A stretch of 64,000 bases of DNA from Amycolatopsis acididurans (GCF_012328925.1 NZ_JAAXLS010000019.1:1-64000); one strand, 5' to 3'; positions 53,152 to 61,834 are shown, counted from the first letter of the stretch. The notes: generated from the letters alone by a model not told the origin. Translations and numbers: made by a program.

Positions 53152-53637
53152 GTGATGTCGTCGATCCAGCAGGACGTGAGGTGCAGCGTGCCCGTGGAAA
53201 GCGGTGGCCGGGTTCCGGTGTTCGTCGACGTGACGGGCCGGCGCGGGCGGGCCCTGCGACGCGCGGGATATACCGCCGGAGCGGTATGCCTGGCATACGC
53301 TCTGTTACTCGTCGGTGATTTCGTCGCGAATCCGGCTCCGCCCTGGCAGCCCGATTACGAGGCACCGCACGGAAAAGTAGCCGACGGCCGGCACGGTGGT
53401 GCGATGCCGGCGAGCCCGCCCCGGCATGACGCGGCAACCCCGCCCGCGCCCGCCACGTCACACAGACCGGCCGCACGACCGGCGCCGGCAACACCTCCTG
53501 CCCCGCCGCCGACGGCGGTCGCGGCCATACAGCCGCCGACGACGAAGCCGGTGCGAATCGTGCCGCCGGCGCCGTCGCGGGTCTCCGTTCCGCCCGCGCA
53601 CCGGGTGGCGCATCCCGCGGAGGAACCGGAATCGTGA
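53152..53637 (+). CDS. Small membrane-anchored Pro-rich protein, MatA-position
   Basis: A 161-residue protein with one transmembrane helix (YTAGAVCLAYALLLVGDFVA) and a long Pro/Ala-rich extracytoplasmic tail. I do not recognise a domain. It overlaps the deacetylase-glycosyltransferase gene by four bases (GTGA) and therefore belongs to the same system; in Streptomyces a small MatA precedes MatB, but sequence relation is not shown here. The start is uncertain: GTG 53152 or GTG 53188, the latter with GAGGTG upstream. Confidence 0.65.
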   Translation: MMSSIQQDVRCSVPVESGGRVPVFVDVTGRRGRALRRAGYTAGAVCLAYALLLVGDFVANPAPPWQPDYEAPHGKVADGRHGGAMPASPPRHDAATPPAPATSHRPAARPAPATPPAPPPTAVAAIQPPTTKPVRIVPPAPSRVSVPPAHRVAHPAEEPES

Positions 53638-55754
53638 GGCGCGGACGAACCGCCCGCGAGGTTCTGCCGCGGGCGCATTGGGTGGTGCTGGTGGCGGTGC
53701 TGCTGACGATGGCCGCCGCCCTGTTGCTGTACGGCTACGTGCGGCACGACGTGGGCGGCTCGACGACCGGCCATCCGGCCGCGGGTTCGGACTCGGTGCC
53801 GGAGTCGCTGCGCGAGGGCGGGCCGGTGGTGGATCTGCAGCACGGTCCGCTGCGGGCGCGAAAACCTTCGCCGCGCACGGTCGCGCTGACCTTCGATGAC
53901 GGACCTGATCCACAATGGACACCACAGGTGCTCCAGGTGCTGGCACGCCGCCACGTTCCGGCGACCTTCTTCGTCCTCGGCGCGCACGTGCTGCAGTACC
54001 CGGACCTCGTCCGCCAGGAGGTGGCCGCGGGCCACGAGATCGGCGCGCACACCTTCACACACGCCGACCTCGGCGGCGTCCCGGCGTGGCGGCAACGTCT
54101 CGAACTGTCCCAGACGGAGGTGGCGCTGGCAGGCACCACAGGATTGGCGACCTCGTTGCTGCGCCCACCGTACGCGTCCAACTCCGACTCCCTTGACGAC
54201 AAGGACTGGGCGGTCGTGCGCAGATCCGCGGCGCTGGGCTATGTCACCGTGTTCGCCGACCGGGACGGCGAGGACTGGGCGCGGCCCGGTGTGGACCAGA
54301 TCGTGAACAACGCGATGCCGCAGGGCGACGACGGCGCGATCGTGCTGCTGCACGACGCGGGCGGTGACCGCGCGCAGACGGTGGCCGCGCTGGACGAACT
54401 CATCGACCGGCTCCAGCAACGCGGCTACCGCTTCACGACGGCGAGCGCCGCGGTGGGACTGTCGAGCGGGAACGCTGCGGCGACTCCGGCACAGCGCTGG
54501 CGCGGTGAGGCGGTGCTGTGGGCCTACCGCGCCTCCGTCGCGGTCTCCGTGGCGCTCCAGGTTCTCCTGTCCGCGGTGGGCGTGCTCATGCTCGGCCGGG
54601 TGCTGCTGCTGGTCGCGATCGCCCGGCGGCACGCCAGACGACGCCGGAACGGCTGGGCCGCGACACCGTCGGAACCGGTGTCGGTGGTGGTGCCCGCCTA
54701 CCAGGAGTGCGAGCACATCCAGGCCACGGTGCGAGCACTCGCGGCCAGCGACCACCCGGAGTTCGAGATCCTCGTGGTGGACGACGGTTCCACCGACGGC
54801 ACCGCGGACCTGGTCGAGGAACTGAACCTGCCCGGCGTGCGCGTGATCCGGAAACCCAACGGGGGCAAGCCGTCCGCGCTCAACACCGGGATCGCGCACG
54901 CGCGCCACGACCTGCTGGTGTTCGTCGACGCGGACACGGTGTTCCAGCCGGACACGATCCGCCGTCTGGTGGCCCCGTTCGCCGACCCCGGAATCGGTGC
55001 GGTGTCGGGCAACGCCAAGGTCGGCAACCGCCGCGGCCTGCTCGGGCGGTGGCAGCACATCGAGTACGTGGTCGGGTTCAACCTGGACCGGCGCACCTAC
55101 GACGTGCTGGGGTGCATGCCCACGGTGCCCGGCGCGGTGGGCGCGTTCCGCCGCGCGGCCATGGACGAGGTGGGCGGTGTCAGCGACGACACGCTGGCCG
55201 AGGACACCGACGTCACCCTGGCGCTGGTCGGTGCGGGCTGGCGGGTCGTGTACGAGGAACGCGCCGTGGCCTGGACGGAGGCGCCCGCATCGCTGGGCCA
55301 GCTGTGGAAACAGCGCTACCGCTGGTGTTACGGCACGGTGCAGGCGATGTGGAAGCACCGCGGCACCATCCTGCGCCGGGGCCCTGCCGGCCGTCTCGGC
55401 CGCCGTGGCCTGGTGTTCCTGGGGCTGTTCCAGGTGCTGTTGCCGCTGATCGCGCCGGTCATGGACGGGTACCTGCTCTACGGGCTGGTGTTCCTCGACC
55501 CGCTGCGCACCGCACTGGTGTGGTCGGGTCTGTTCCTGCTGCAGGTGCTGTCGGCGGTGTACGCCTTCCGGCTGGACGCCGAACGGCTGCGGCCGTTGTG
55601 GACCCTGCCGCTGCAACAGATCTTCTACCGCCAGCTCATGTATCTCGTCGTGATCCAGTCGGTGGTCACCGCGGTCTCGGGCGTGCGGATGGGGTGGCAC
55701 AAGCTTCGCCGCACGAACACGGTCGAGGTTCCCGACCTGCCGGCGGGCCGGTGA
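53634..55754 (+). CDS. Bifunctional polysaccharide deacetylase / GT2 glycosyltransferase (MatB-like)
   Basis: A 706-residue fusion. After an N-terminal transmembrane helix comes a NodB deacetylase (TFDDGPDPQWTPQ with Asp88 and Asp89, EIGAHTFTHADLGG, LLRPPYAS) at about 80-265. A helix leads to a processive GT2 (VSVVVPAYQECEHIQATVRA, FVDADTVFQPDT, AEDTDVTLAL and the QxxRW motif KQRYRWCYG) at about 345-620 with C-terminal helices. This architecture is that of MatB of Streptomyces, which makes partly deacetylated poly-N-acetylglucosamine on the cell surface. Downstream hydrolases fit such a product. Confidence 0.92.
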   Translation: MRRGRTAREVLPRAHWVVLVAVLLTMAAALLLYGYVRHDVGGSTTGHPAAGSDSVPESLREGGPVVDLQHGPLRARKPSPRTVALTFDDGPDPQWTPQVLQVLARRHVPATFFVLGAHVLQYPDLVRQEVAAGHEIGAHTFTHADLGGVPAWRQRLELSQTEVALAGTTGLATSLLRPPYASNSDSLDDKDWAVVRRSAALGYVTVFADRDGEDWARPGVDQIVNNAMPQGDDGAIVLLHDAGGDRAQTVAALDELIDRLQQRGYRFTTASAAVGLSSGNAAATPAQRWRGEAVLWAYRASVAVSVALQVLLSAVGVLMLGRVLLLVAIARRHARRRRNGWAATPSEPVSVVVPAYQECEHIQATVRALAASDHPEFEILVVDDGSTDGTADLVEELNLPGVRVIRKPNGGKPSALNTGIAHARHDLLVFVDADTVFQPDTIRRLVAPFADPGIGAVSGNAKVGNRRGLLGRWQHIEYVVGFNLDRRTYDVLGCMPTVPGAVGAFRRAAMDEVGGVSDDTLAEDTDVTLALVGAGWRVVYEERAVAWTEAPASLGQLWKQRYRWCYGTVQAMWKHRGTILRRGPAGRLGRRGLVFLGLFQVLLPLIAPVMDGYLLYGLVFLDPLRTALVWSGLFLLQVLSAVYAFRLDAERLRPLWTLPLQQIFYRQLMYLVVIQSVVTAVSGVRMGWHKLRRTNTVEVPDLPAGR

Positions 55755-55757
55755 CGG

Positions 55758-56792
55758 ATGCGCACTCGACGGACGATCAGCAGCGGGTGGGTGTGTGCCG
55801 CCGCCCTGTGCACCGTGTCGGTCACCGGATGCGCGTTCGCCCTGCCCGGCCCGGAGCCCGCTCCGCTCGGGCCGCCGCCGGCGGTGGCCGGGTCCGACGC
55901 CTTCGCGCCGTATGTGGACGTCAGCCTCGGCCGCCCACCGGAGATCGCCCCGGTGTTGTGGGACAACGACATCAAGCGGGTCAACCTCGGTTTCATCACC
56001 GACGGCGGCCACTGCACCCCGCAGTGGAACGGCCTGAACACACTGCACGACCAGTCGGCCGACGGCAGGCTCGCCTCGATGCGCGCCGTCGGCGTGGACA
56101 CCGGGGTCTCCTTCGGCGGCTCGGACGGCCACGAACTCGCCGCGGGCTGCGCGGACCCCGGCACGCTCGCGGCCGCCTACCAGCAGGTGATCGACGACTA
56201 CCGGCTGACCCGCGTCGATTTCGACCTCGAGTCCGCGGCGCTGACCGACCAGACTGCGGTGGACCGGCGCAACCAGGCCGTGAAGACGCTGCAGGACAAC
56301 GCCCGCCGCGCAGGCCGCCGGCTCGAGGTCAGCTACACCCTGCCGGCCAACCCGCGAGGACTTGGCCAGCCCGGCGAACAGGTGGTGCGCCGCGCGGTCG
56401 CCGCCGGGGTCGAGCTGACCGCGGTGAACCTGCTGGCCATGGACTACGGCGAGGGTGTGACCGGGAACCTCGGCGACCGGATCATCGCCAGCGCCAACGG
56501 GGTGCGGGCGCTGCTCGGGTCGATGTGGCCCACCGCGTCCGACGACGAACTGTGGCACCGGATCGCGATCACGCCGATGCTCGGCCGCAACGACGATCCG
56601 GCCGAAACGTTCGGCCAGGACGACGCCAGGCTGCTTGTCGCGTTCGCCATGCGGCACCATCTAGCCTGGTTGTCGTTCTGGTCCCTGACGCGCGACCAGC
56701 CCTGCGCGGCACAGGCGGATGCCGAGACGTGCAGTGGCATCGACCAGCAGCCCTACGAGTTCACCCGGATCCTGCACACCTACCGAGGCTGA
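55758..56792 (+). CDS. Glycoside hydrolase family 18-like lipoprotein
   Basis: A 344-residue lipoprotein (lipobox near SVTGCAF). The barrel contains RVDFDLESAALTDQT, a form of the GH18 DxxDxDxE motif with Glu as acid, plus LEVSYTLPANPRG and NLLAMDYGEG. GH18 enzymes cleave beta-linked GlcNAc polymers. It starts three bases after the GT2 fusion gene and probably trims or releases the polymer. ATG 55758 directly follows the upstream TGA. Confidence 0.85.
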   Translation: MRTRRTISSGWVCAAALCTVSVTGCAFALPGPEPAPLGPPPAVAGSDAFAPYVDVSLGRPPEIAPVLWDNDIKRVNLGFITDGGHCTPQWNGLNTLHDQSADGRLASMRAVGVDTGVSFGGSDGHELAAGCADPGTLAAAYQQVIDDYRLTRVDFDLESAALTDQTAVDRRNQAVKTLQDNARRAGRRLEVSYTLPANPRGLGQPGEQVVRRAVAAGVELTAVNLLAMDYGEGVTGNLGDRIIASANGVRALLGSMWPTASDDELWHRIAITPMLGRNDDPAETFGQDDARLLVAFAMRHHLAWLSFWSLTRDQPCAAQADAETCSGIDQQPYEFTRILHTYRG

Positions 56793-56793
56793 C

Positions 56794-57657
56794 ATGGCGC
56801 CCGCACCGCACTCCCCCACCGGCTGGGACCGCCGGCGGTTCCTGCTCGCGCCGGTCCTCGCCGCCGCCGCGCTGTGCGCCGCCTCCTGCTCGAACACCGG
56901 GAAACCCGCCGCGGCCGCCTTGCGGTGCGCGCCGACGGAAGGCAGCAGCGCCGAGATGGACGCGACCACGAAGGAAATCGCGCAACGGCTCGTCTCCAGC
57001 GCGGAGAACTCGTCCCTGGACTGGCGAGCCCAGTACGGCTACATCGAGGACATCGGCGACGGCCGCGGCTACACCGCCGGGATCATCGGGTTCACGACCG
57101 GCACCGGGGACCTGCTCGACGTCGTCAACCGCTATGCGCGGCTGGCCCCCGGTACTGCGCTGACTCGGTTGGTCCCCGCGCTCCAACGGGTCAGGGGCGG
57201 CTCGTCACACCAGGGGCTGAACGACCTGCCCGCGGCGTGGCGCGGGGCCGCGGCCGACCCGCTTTTCCAGCGCGCGCAGAACGAGGAACGCGACCAGGTC
57301 TACTTCGATCCCGCGGTCGCGCGGGCACGGGCCGACGGCCTGCGACCGCTGGGCCAGTTCTGCTACTACGACGCGATCGTCGTGCACGGTCCCGGCGACG
57401 ACGCGGACAGCTTCGGCGGCATCCGCCAAGCGGCGCTCCGCCTCGCCCGGCCACCCGCCGGGGGCGGGGACGAAACGGCCTACCTCAACGCGTTCCTCGA
57501 CGTGCGCCGCCAGGTGATGCGCAAGGAGGAAGCCCACGCGGACACCTCACGCATCGACACCGCCCAGCGACGGTTCCTGCGCGAGGGAAACCTCGATCTC
57601 CGGCCGCCGCTGCGCTGGTCGGTCTATGGCGACGACTACGAACTGACCTGTCTGTGA
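56794..57657 (+). CDS. Glycoside hydrolase family 46 chitosanase, exported
   Basis: A 287-residue protein with a Tat-like signal (DRRRFLLAPVLAAAALCAAS) ending at a possible lipobox Cys. The GH46 pattern is clear: SSAENSSLDWRAQYGYIED with Glu71 and DIGDGRGYTAGIIGFTTGTG with Asp89, 18 residues apart as in the Streptomyces chitosanase (Glu22, Asp40). Chitosanases cut glucosamine-rich polymers. It starts one base after the GH18 gene stop and completes the polysaccharide operon. Confidence 0.9.
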   Translation: MAPAPHSPTGWDRRRFLLAPVLAAAALCAASCSNTGKPAAAALRCAPTEGSSAEMDATTKEIAQRLVSSAENSSLDWRAQYGYIEDIGDGRGYTAGIIGFTTGTGDLLDVVNRYARLAPGTALTRLVPALQRVRGGSSHQGLNDLPAAWRGAAADPLFQRAQNEERDQVYFDPAVARARADGLRPLGQFCYYDAIVVHGPGDDADSFGGIRQAALRLARPPAGGGDETAYLNAFLDVRRQVMRKEEAHADTSRIDTAQRRFLREGNLDLRPPLRWSVYGDDYELTCL

Positions 57658-57665
57658 CCGTTTCG

Positions 57666-58235
57666 CTACCTTTGGTCGCCAGGTGGCCCGTCGAGCACCC
57701 TGGGAACGTAGTCGAGCAGTTGCAGCCTGCCGTCGAAAGTGCGGCTTTCGACCAGGTCGAGTGCGATATCGGGATAGCCGTCGAAGATGCGCTCCCTGCC
57801 GGTGACGCCGGTGATGACGGGGAAGACGACCACGCGGAAGCGGTCCACCACGCCCGCTCGCAGCAGGGTCCGGCACAGGCTGAGGCTGCCGAGGGTGCGC
57901 AGCGGCCGCGAATCGCGCTGCTTCATCGTCCGCACGGCGTCCACGGCATCCCCGGCGATCAGTTCGGTGTTGGCCCACGGCAGCGGTTCGGTCAAGGTCG
58001 AGGAGAACACCACCTTGGGTGTGGCCGTCAGCGACGCGGTGCCGGGATCGTCGGCGGCGAACCCGGACATCAGGCGGTACGTCGTCGCGCCCATGAGGAT
58101 CGTGTGCCCGGGTTCGTGGTCTTCCGCGAGCCAGGCCAGGTACTCGGGCCCCTCCATGCCCCAGAATCCGGGCCAGCCCTCGGCCGCGGCGTAGCCGTCG
58201 AGCGAAATGATGAAGTCGACCATCACCTCTGACAT
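57666..58235 (-). CDS. Dihydrofolate reductase / RibD C-terminal family protein
   Basis: A 189-residue protein of the RibD_C/DHFR-like group. VDFIISLDGYAAAEGWPGFW, TILMGATTYRLMSGFAAD, KVVFSSTLTEPLPWANTEL and FPVITGVTGRERIF are typical. It is probably an NADPH-dependent reductase of unknown substrate, not a true folate enzyme. The ATG at 58235 follows AAGGA. It is convergent with the chitosanase gene and divergent from the HD-LuxR gene. Confidence 0.9.
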   Translation of the reverse strand: MSEVMVDFIISLDGYAAAEGWPGFWGMEGPEYLAWLAEDHEPGHTILMGATTYRLMSGFAADDPGTASLTATPKVVFSSTLTEPLPWANTELIAGDAVDAVRTMKQRDSRPLRTLGSLSLCRTLLRAGVVDRFRVVVFPVITGVTGRERIFDGYPDIALDLVESRTFDGRLQLLDYVPRVLDGPPGDQR

Positions 58236-58505
58236 GGAGTGATCCTTTCGCGAAGTGTGTCGTGCCAGTGCTGACCCGTGACCCGACCGAGACTCATCGG
58301 GCGGGCTCGCCTCCCTCAGATGAGGGGTACGTACACCCCGCGCGTCATCTCCGCGATCATGGCGGCTCTCTCTCAGCAGGACGCCCGGTGACCCCCCACA
58401 CCGTGGCGTGCCCCCGCTGCGCGCCGGGACCGGCCGAATCGCCCCCTCGCCCGTTCCGGCGCGCAGCTCCCCTCCGTGTTCCGTCCAGTGTGGAATCGTG
58501 CGCCG

Positions 58506-60134
58506 GTGAGCCGGAACAGCGGCGTCGACACACGAACGGACCAGCGCGCGCCCGCGGCGCTCTATGCTTCCTTCATGCAGGCGCGCGATCGCGGGGTCAC
58601 GCTGGCGGAGCTGCTGGCGGCGTTCTCGCTCGCGACCGATCTCGGGTTGGGCCAGCCCATGGAGCATCTGCTGCGCGCGTGGCGCATAGCCCGGGGGCTG
58701 GCCGACCGGCTCGGTGTCGCGGAAGGGCAGCGCGACGCCCTGTTCTACGTCGCGATGCTGTCGTGGGTGGGGTGCGTGGCGGACGCACCGGAGGTCGCCG
58801 CGTCGTTCGGAGACGACATCGCTTTCCGGGCCGACAGCTACGGCGTCGATCTCGGCGGCCTGTCCGGGTTCGGGTTCTTCGTCGGCCACGCGGCCGCCGG
58901 CCGGCCGGTGCCGCGCCGGGTCCGGGCAGCGGCCACGCTGGTACTCACCGGCGGCAGGCAGGTGGTGCGCGGGATTCAGTCGCACTGTCTGACGACCGCG
59001 ACGCTCGCGGAACGGCTCGGCCTGGAAGCGGAGGTCGGGGCCGCGCTGCGCCAGTTCTTCACCCGCTGGGACGGACGCGGGGTTCCGGCCGGGTCCGGTG
59101 CCGCCGACGGGTCCGTGCTGGTCCACCTGTTCCACGTGGCCGACGTGGTCGAGGTGCACCACCGCCACGGTGGGCTCGACGCCGCGCTCGCGGTCGCCAG
59201 AGCACGCCGGGGCCGGCAGTTCGCGCCGTCCGTGGTCGACGCGTTCTGCGCCCACGCGCGAACCTTGCTCGACGAACTCGAGGACATCGGTGACCTGCAC
59301 CGGACACTCGCGGCGGAACCGGCGCTGGCCCGCAGGCTGTCCGAACAGGAACTCGACGCCGCGCTCGAGGGGCTGGCCGACTTCACCGATCTGCGCAGCG
59401 GCCGGCGAGCGGGCCATTCCCGCGGTGTCGGCGAACTGGCCGGGAGCGCCGGTCGCGTGATGGGCCTGCCCGGCTCCGATCAGACGGTCCTGCGCCGAGC
59501 CGGTCTCGTGCACGACATCGGCCTGCACGGTGTGCCCGTGACCATCCTCGACAAGCCCGCGCCACTTTCGGTGACCGAGTGGGAACGGGTCCGGCTCAGC
59601 GCGTACTACACCGAACGGGTGCTGGCCCGCCCCGCGGCACTGGCCAGGATCGGCGCCGTCGCGGCGCTCGCCCACGAACGCCTGGACGGCAGCGGATATC
59701 ACCGCGGGATCGGCGGCGGCGCCCTTCCGATGACCGGGCGGATCCTGGCCGCGGCGTGCGCGTACCGGGCCATGCTCGAGCCACGGGCGCACCGCTCCGC
59801 TCTCACGGTGAAAACGGCCACCGCAATGTTGCGGGGTGAGGCTCGCGCGGGTCGCCTCGATGCCGACGCCGTGCACGCCGTGCTCACCGCGGCGGGTGTG
59901 GGCGGGCAGGGACGCCGGCGGGGGCCCGCGGGTCTGACCCCACGCGAAGTGGAGGTACTCGGCCTGATCGCTAGGGGCGCGGCCACCAGCGAGGTGGCCG
60001 CGCGACTGGGGATCTCCCGCAAGACCGCCGGAACCCACATCGAGCGGATCTACGCCAAGACCGGGGCGTCCTCACGATCGACGGCGACCTTGTTCGCACT
60101 GCGCAACGGGCTGCTCGATCCGCTCGATTCGTAG
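58506..60134 (+). CDS. HD-GYP-like phosphohydrolase with LuxR-type HTH
   Basis: A 542-residue cytosolic regulator. Two HD-type domains are recognisable. The first (about 165-260) ends in FFTRWDGRGVPAGSG and has lost HD pairs. The second (about 305-420) has HSRGVGELA, LVHDIGLHGVPVTILD and ALAHERLDGSGYHRG, so metal ligands remain but the GYP is GYH. A C-terminal LuxR HTH follows (LTPREVEVLGLIARGAATSE, VAARLGISRKTAGTHIERIY). It could link nucleotide signalling to transcription. The start is GTG 58506; GTG 58476 is an alternative. Confidence 0.8.
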   Translation: MSRNSGVDTRTDQRAPAALYASFMQARDRGVTLAELLAAFSLATDLGLGQPMEHLLRAWRIARGLADRLGVAEGQRDALFYVAMLSWVGCVADAPEVAASFGDDIAFRADSYGVDLGGLSGFGFFVGHAAAGRPVPRRVRAAATLVLTGGRQVVRGIQSHCLTTATLAERLGLEAEVGAALRQFFTRWDGRGVPAGSGAADGSVLVHLFHVADVVEVHHRHGGLDAALAVARARRGRQFAPSVVDAFCAHARTLLDELEDIGDLHRTLAAEPALARRLSEQELDAALEGLADFTDLRSGRRAGHSRGVGELAGSAGRVMGLPGSDQTVLRRAGLVHDIGLHGVPVTILDKPAPLSVTEWERVRLSAYYTERVLARPAALARIGAVAALAHERLDGSGYHRGIGGGALPMTGRILAAACAYRAMLEPRAHRSALTVKTATAMLRGEARAGRLDADAVHAVLTAAGVGGQGRRRGPAGLTPREVEVLGLIARGAATSEVAARLGISRKTAGTHIERIYAKTGASSRSTATLFALRNGLLDPLDS

Positions 60135-60201
60135 GGAGAACACCGGACGACAGCGCGCGGGCGTGCTCCTACCTTGTCCTCATCCGGCACGAGGAGGAGC
60201 C

Positions 60202-60567
60202 ATGTCAAGCAAAGCCGTCATCAGCCTGAGCACCGGCCTCGAGGACGCGGAGAAGGTCACCGTCGCGTTCCTGGTCGCCGTCGGGGCCGCCGAAACCGGC
60301 CGCGAGACACTCATGTTCCTGACCAAGGAGGCGGTCCGGCTCGCCGTGCCGGGCACCGCGAACGGTGTGGCGTGTGACGGCTGCCCGTCGCTGGCCGATC
60401 TGCTCAAGCGGTACGAGGGCGCGGGCGGACGGTACTTCGTGTGCCCGATCTGCTTCAACGCCAAGCAACTGGACACCGAGACACTGATCGGCGGCGCCGA
60501 GCTCAACGGCACCGTTCCACTGTGGAACTGGATCGGCGAGCAACCGGCGACGACATTCAGCTACTGA
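60202..60567 (+). CDS. DsrE family protein
   Basis: A 121-residue protein with the DsrE fold: AVISLSTGLEDAEKVTVAFL and TLMFLTKEAVRLAVPG are the first two units. It carries CDGCPSL and CPICFNAK cysteine pairs, which in relatives can carry sulfur or metals. AGGAGGAG precedes the ATG. It lies 67 bp after the HD-LuxR gene and may be under its control. Function is not known. Confidence 0.88.
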   Translation: MSSKAVISLSTGLEDAEKVTVAFLVAVGAAETGRETLMFLTKEAVRLAVPGTANGVACDGCPSLADLLKRYEGAGGRYFVCPICFNAKQLDTETLIGGAELNGTVPLWNWIGEQPATTFSY

Positions 60568-60626
60568 ACAAGAAAATTCCCGCCACCGCCGCATTCCGGC
60601 GACAAAGCCATGTTCCGTTAGGAGTT

Positions 60627-60787
60627 GCGTGCCCGAGTCGGGGGTTGCGTGCGCGCGAGTCGGGGGTTGCTCGCGCCCGAGTCGGGGATTCCGCGCCGCC
60701 GAGTCGGGCGTTGTGCGCGCGAGTCGGGGGTTGCGTGTGCCCGAGTCGGGGGTTGCGTGCGCCCGAGTCGGGCGTTCTGGAGTCGGT
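60627..60787 (+). repeat. Array A: seven 22-bp direct repeats
   Basis: GAGTCGGG begins at 60635, 60657, 60679, 60701, 60721, 60743 and 60765, with a period of 22 bp (one step of 20). The consensus unit is GAGTCGGGGGTTGCGTGCGC plus two bases. The array is the inverse of array B, 145 bp away. Spacers are not unique, so this is not CRISPR. Open frames through it are repetitive and not real proteins. Confidence 0.9.
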
Positions 60788-60930
60788 ATCGGCGGGAGCG
60801 CGTGTGCAAGGAGAAGGCGAAAGCCGTGCTGCGCACGGGATGGCGCCCGTCCTACGCGACCGGACCAACGAGCGATGAACTCGCCGCCGCCGTGCCGGGC
60901 GCGGCGCTCCCGCTGTGAGAAGCGCCGCGT
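60788..60930. other. Unique segment between inverted repeat arrays
   Basis: About 145 bp of unique sequence. A short plus-strand frame ends LRTGWRPSYATGPTSDELAA before a TGA at 60916 and has AAGGAGAAGG upstream of a GTG near 60823, but it matches nothing I recognise. It could be a remnant of a gene disrupted by the arrays. Confidence 0.3.
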
Positions 60931-61075
60931 CACAAACTCGGGCTCACACAACCCCCGACTCGCGCACACACAACCCCCGACTCGCGCACACACAACCCCC
61001 GACTCGCGCACACACAAACCCCGACTCGGGCGCGCGCAACCCTCAACTCGCGGGCACACAAACCCCGGCTCGCGG
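60931..61075 (-). repeat. Array B: seven 22-bp repeats inverted relative to array A
   Basis: CCCGACTC or a close variant occurs at 60932 (degenerate), 60954, 60976, 60998, 61020, 61042 (degenerate) and 61064 (degenerate), every 22 bp. The unit ACAACCCCCGACTCGCGCAC is the reverse complement of the array A unit. The array runs into the 3' end of the truncated crotonase gene. Confidence 0.9.
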
Positions 61076-61510
61076 GCGCGCAGCGCGCGACAGGGCCAGT
61101 TCGATCAGCTCTCCCGGCGCGCAGCGGCGTTCGACCAGGCCGGCGGCGACGGCGGCCGGCGGGGGGTAAGCGCGGGCCGGGAACCGGATGACGCCTGAGG
61201 ACATGATTCTCGCGTCGGCCGCTCGCGCGAGTGCGTACCCGGCCCCCACCGCGTCGCCGTTGATGGCCGCCACGATCGGCATCGGGTGCGCGCGCAGCGC
61301 CGCCAGCACCCGTGGCAGGCAACGCCGGGCCTCGGCCGTGGGCTCGAGGTCGGGTGCGAACACCGCGCCGGTGCCGGTGAGCACGACGGCGCGTTCCGGG
61401 CCCACGTAGGCGAGCGCGGCCAGCAGGCTCTCCAGCAGTCCGAGAGTCAGCGCGGGCGCCGGGTGCATTCTGACCACAATCGCCCTGTCGTCGTAGCTCA
61501 GGTCAAGCAT
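61043..61510 (-). pseudogene. Truncated enoyl-CoA hydratase/isomerase (crotonase) family protein
   Basis: A 155-residue frame with a good start (GAGGGAG seven bases before ATG) and a crotonase N-terminus: AVVLTGTGAVFAPDLEP and PMPIVAAINGDAVGAGYALA. After MSSGVIRFPARAYPPPAAVA it jumps directly to GLVERRCAPGELIELALSRA, which in full-length relatives (about 250 residues) comes some 40 residues later, and then ends inside repeat array B. An internal deletion and a C-terminal loss are likely, so the product is probably inactive as a trimer or hexamer. Confidence 0.65.
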
Positions 61511-61580
61511 CGAACAGCTCCCTCATGGCGATCCGGCCCGCACACTTTCCCGAGATTAGAACGAAACCGGGCGACGTCGT

Positions 61581-61595
61581 GTCTCAAAGTGAGAC
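61581..61595. promoter_or_regulatory. Palindrome GTCTCA-AAG-TGAGAC
   Basis: A perfect inverted repeat of six bases around a three-base centre, between the crotonase start (61510, minus) and a possible small plus-strand gene (61654). It looks like a dimeric regulator site. No regulator can be named. Confidence 0.45.
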
Positions 61596-61653
61596 CGCCC
61601 GGCGCCCGGCCTTGCGCGATCGTGGGGGCAACCGAGAAGACAGGGAGTGGCCG

Positions 61654-61830
61654 ATGCGGACAGTGAGCAGGGCGCCGTCGGCGGGCCGCCGCGAAGACGA
61701 CGCGGACACCGAAATCGTGCGCGGCGAATCCCAGCATGACGAAGCACCCGGCCGGCAACACCAGCCCTGCCTCGAGCGTGCACGCCGCCGGCTCCTCGAC
61801 TCCGGATGGCAGATCGAGCCTCGCGAATGA
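61654..61830 (+). CDS. Possible small charged protein
   Basis: A 58-residue frame rich in Arg, Glu and Asp (RREDDADTEIVRGESQHDEA) with AGGGAG six bases before the ATG. It ends just before the groEL terminator hairpin. I do not recognise it, and its third-position base use is only moderately GC-biased, so it may not be real. Confidence 0.3.
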   Translation: MRTVSRAPSAGRREDDADTEIVRGESQHDEAPGRQHQPCLERARRRLLDSGWQIEPRE

Positions 61831-61834
61831 CGAA

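Noticed and set aside
53355-56660. Very long minus-strand open frame (1101 codons) opposite the GT2 fusion
   Set aside because: It is a GC-bias shadow; the plus strand has complete NodB, GT2 and GH18 motifs, and the shadow is His/Arg/Gln-rich low complexity.
60627-61075. CRISPR array
   Set aside because: Repeat period is 22 bp with no unique spacers, and the two arrays are inverted; no cas genes are present.
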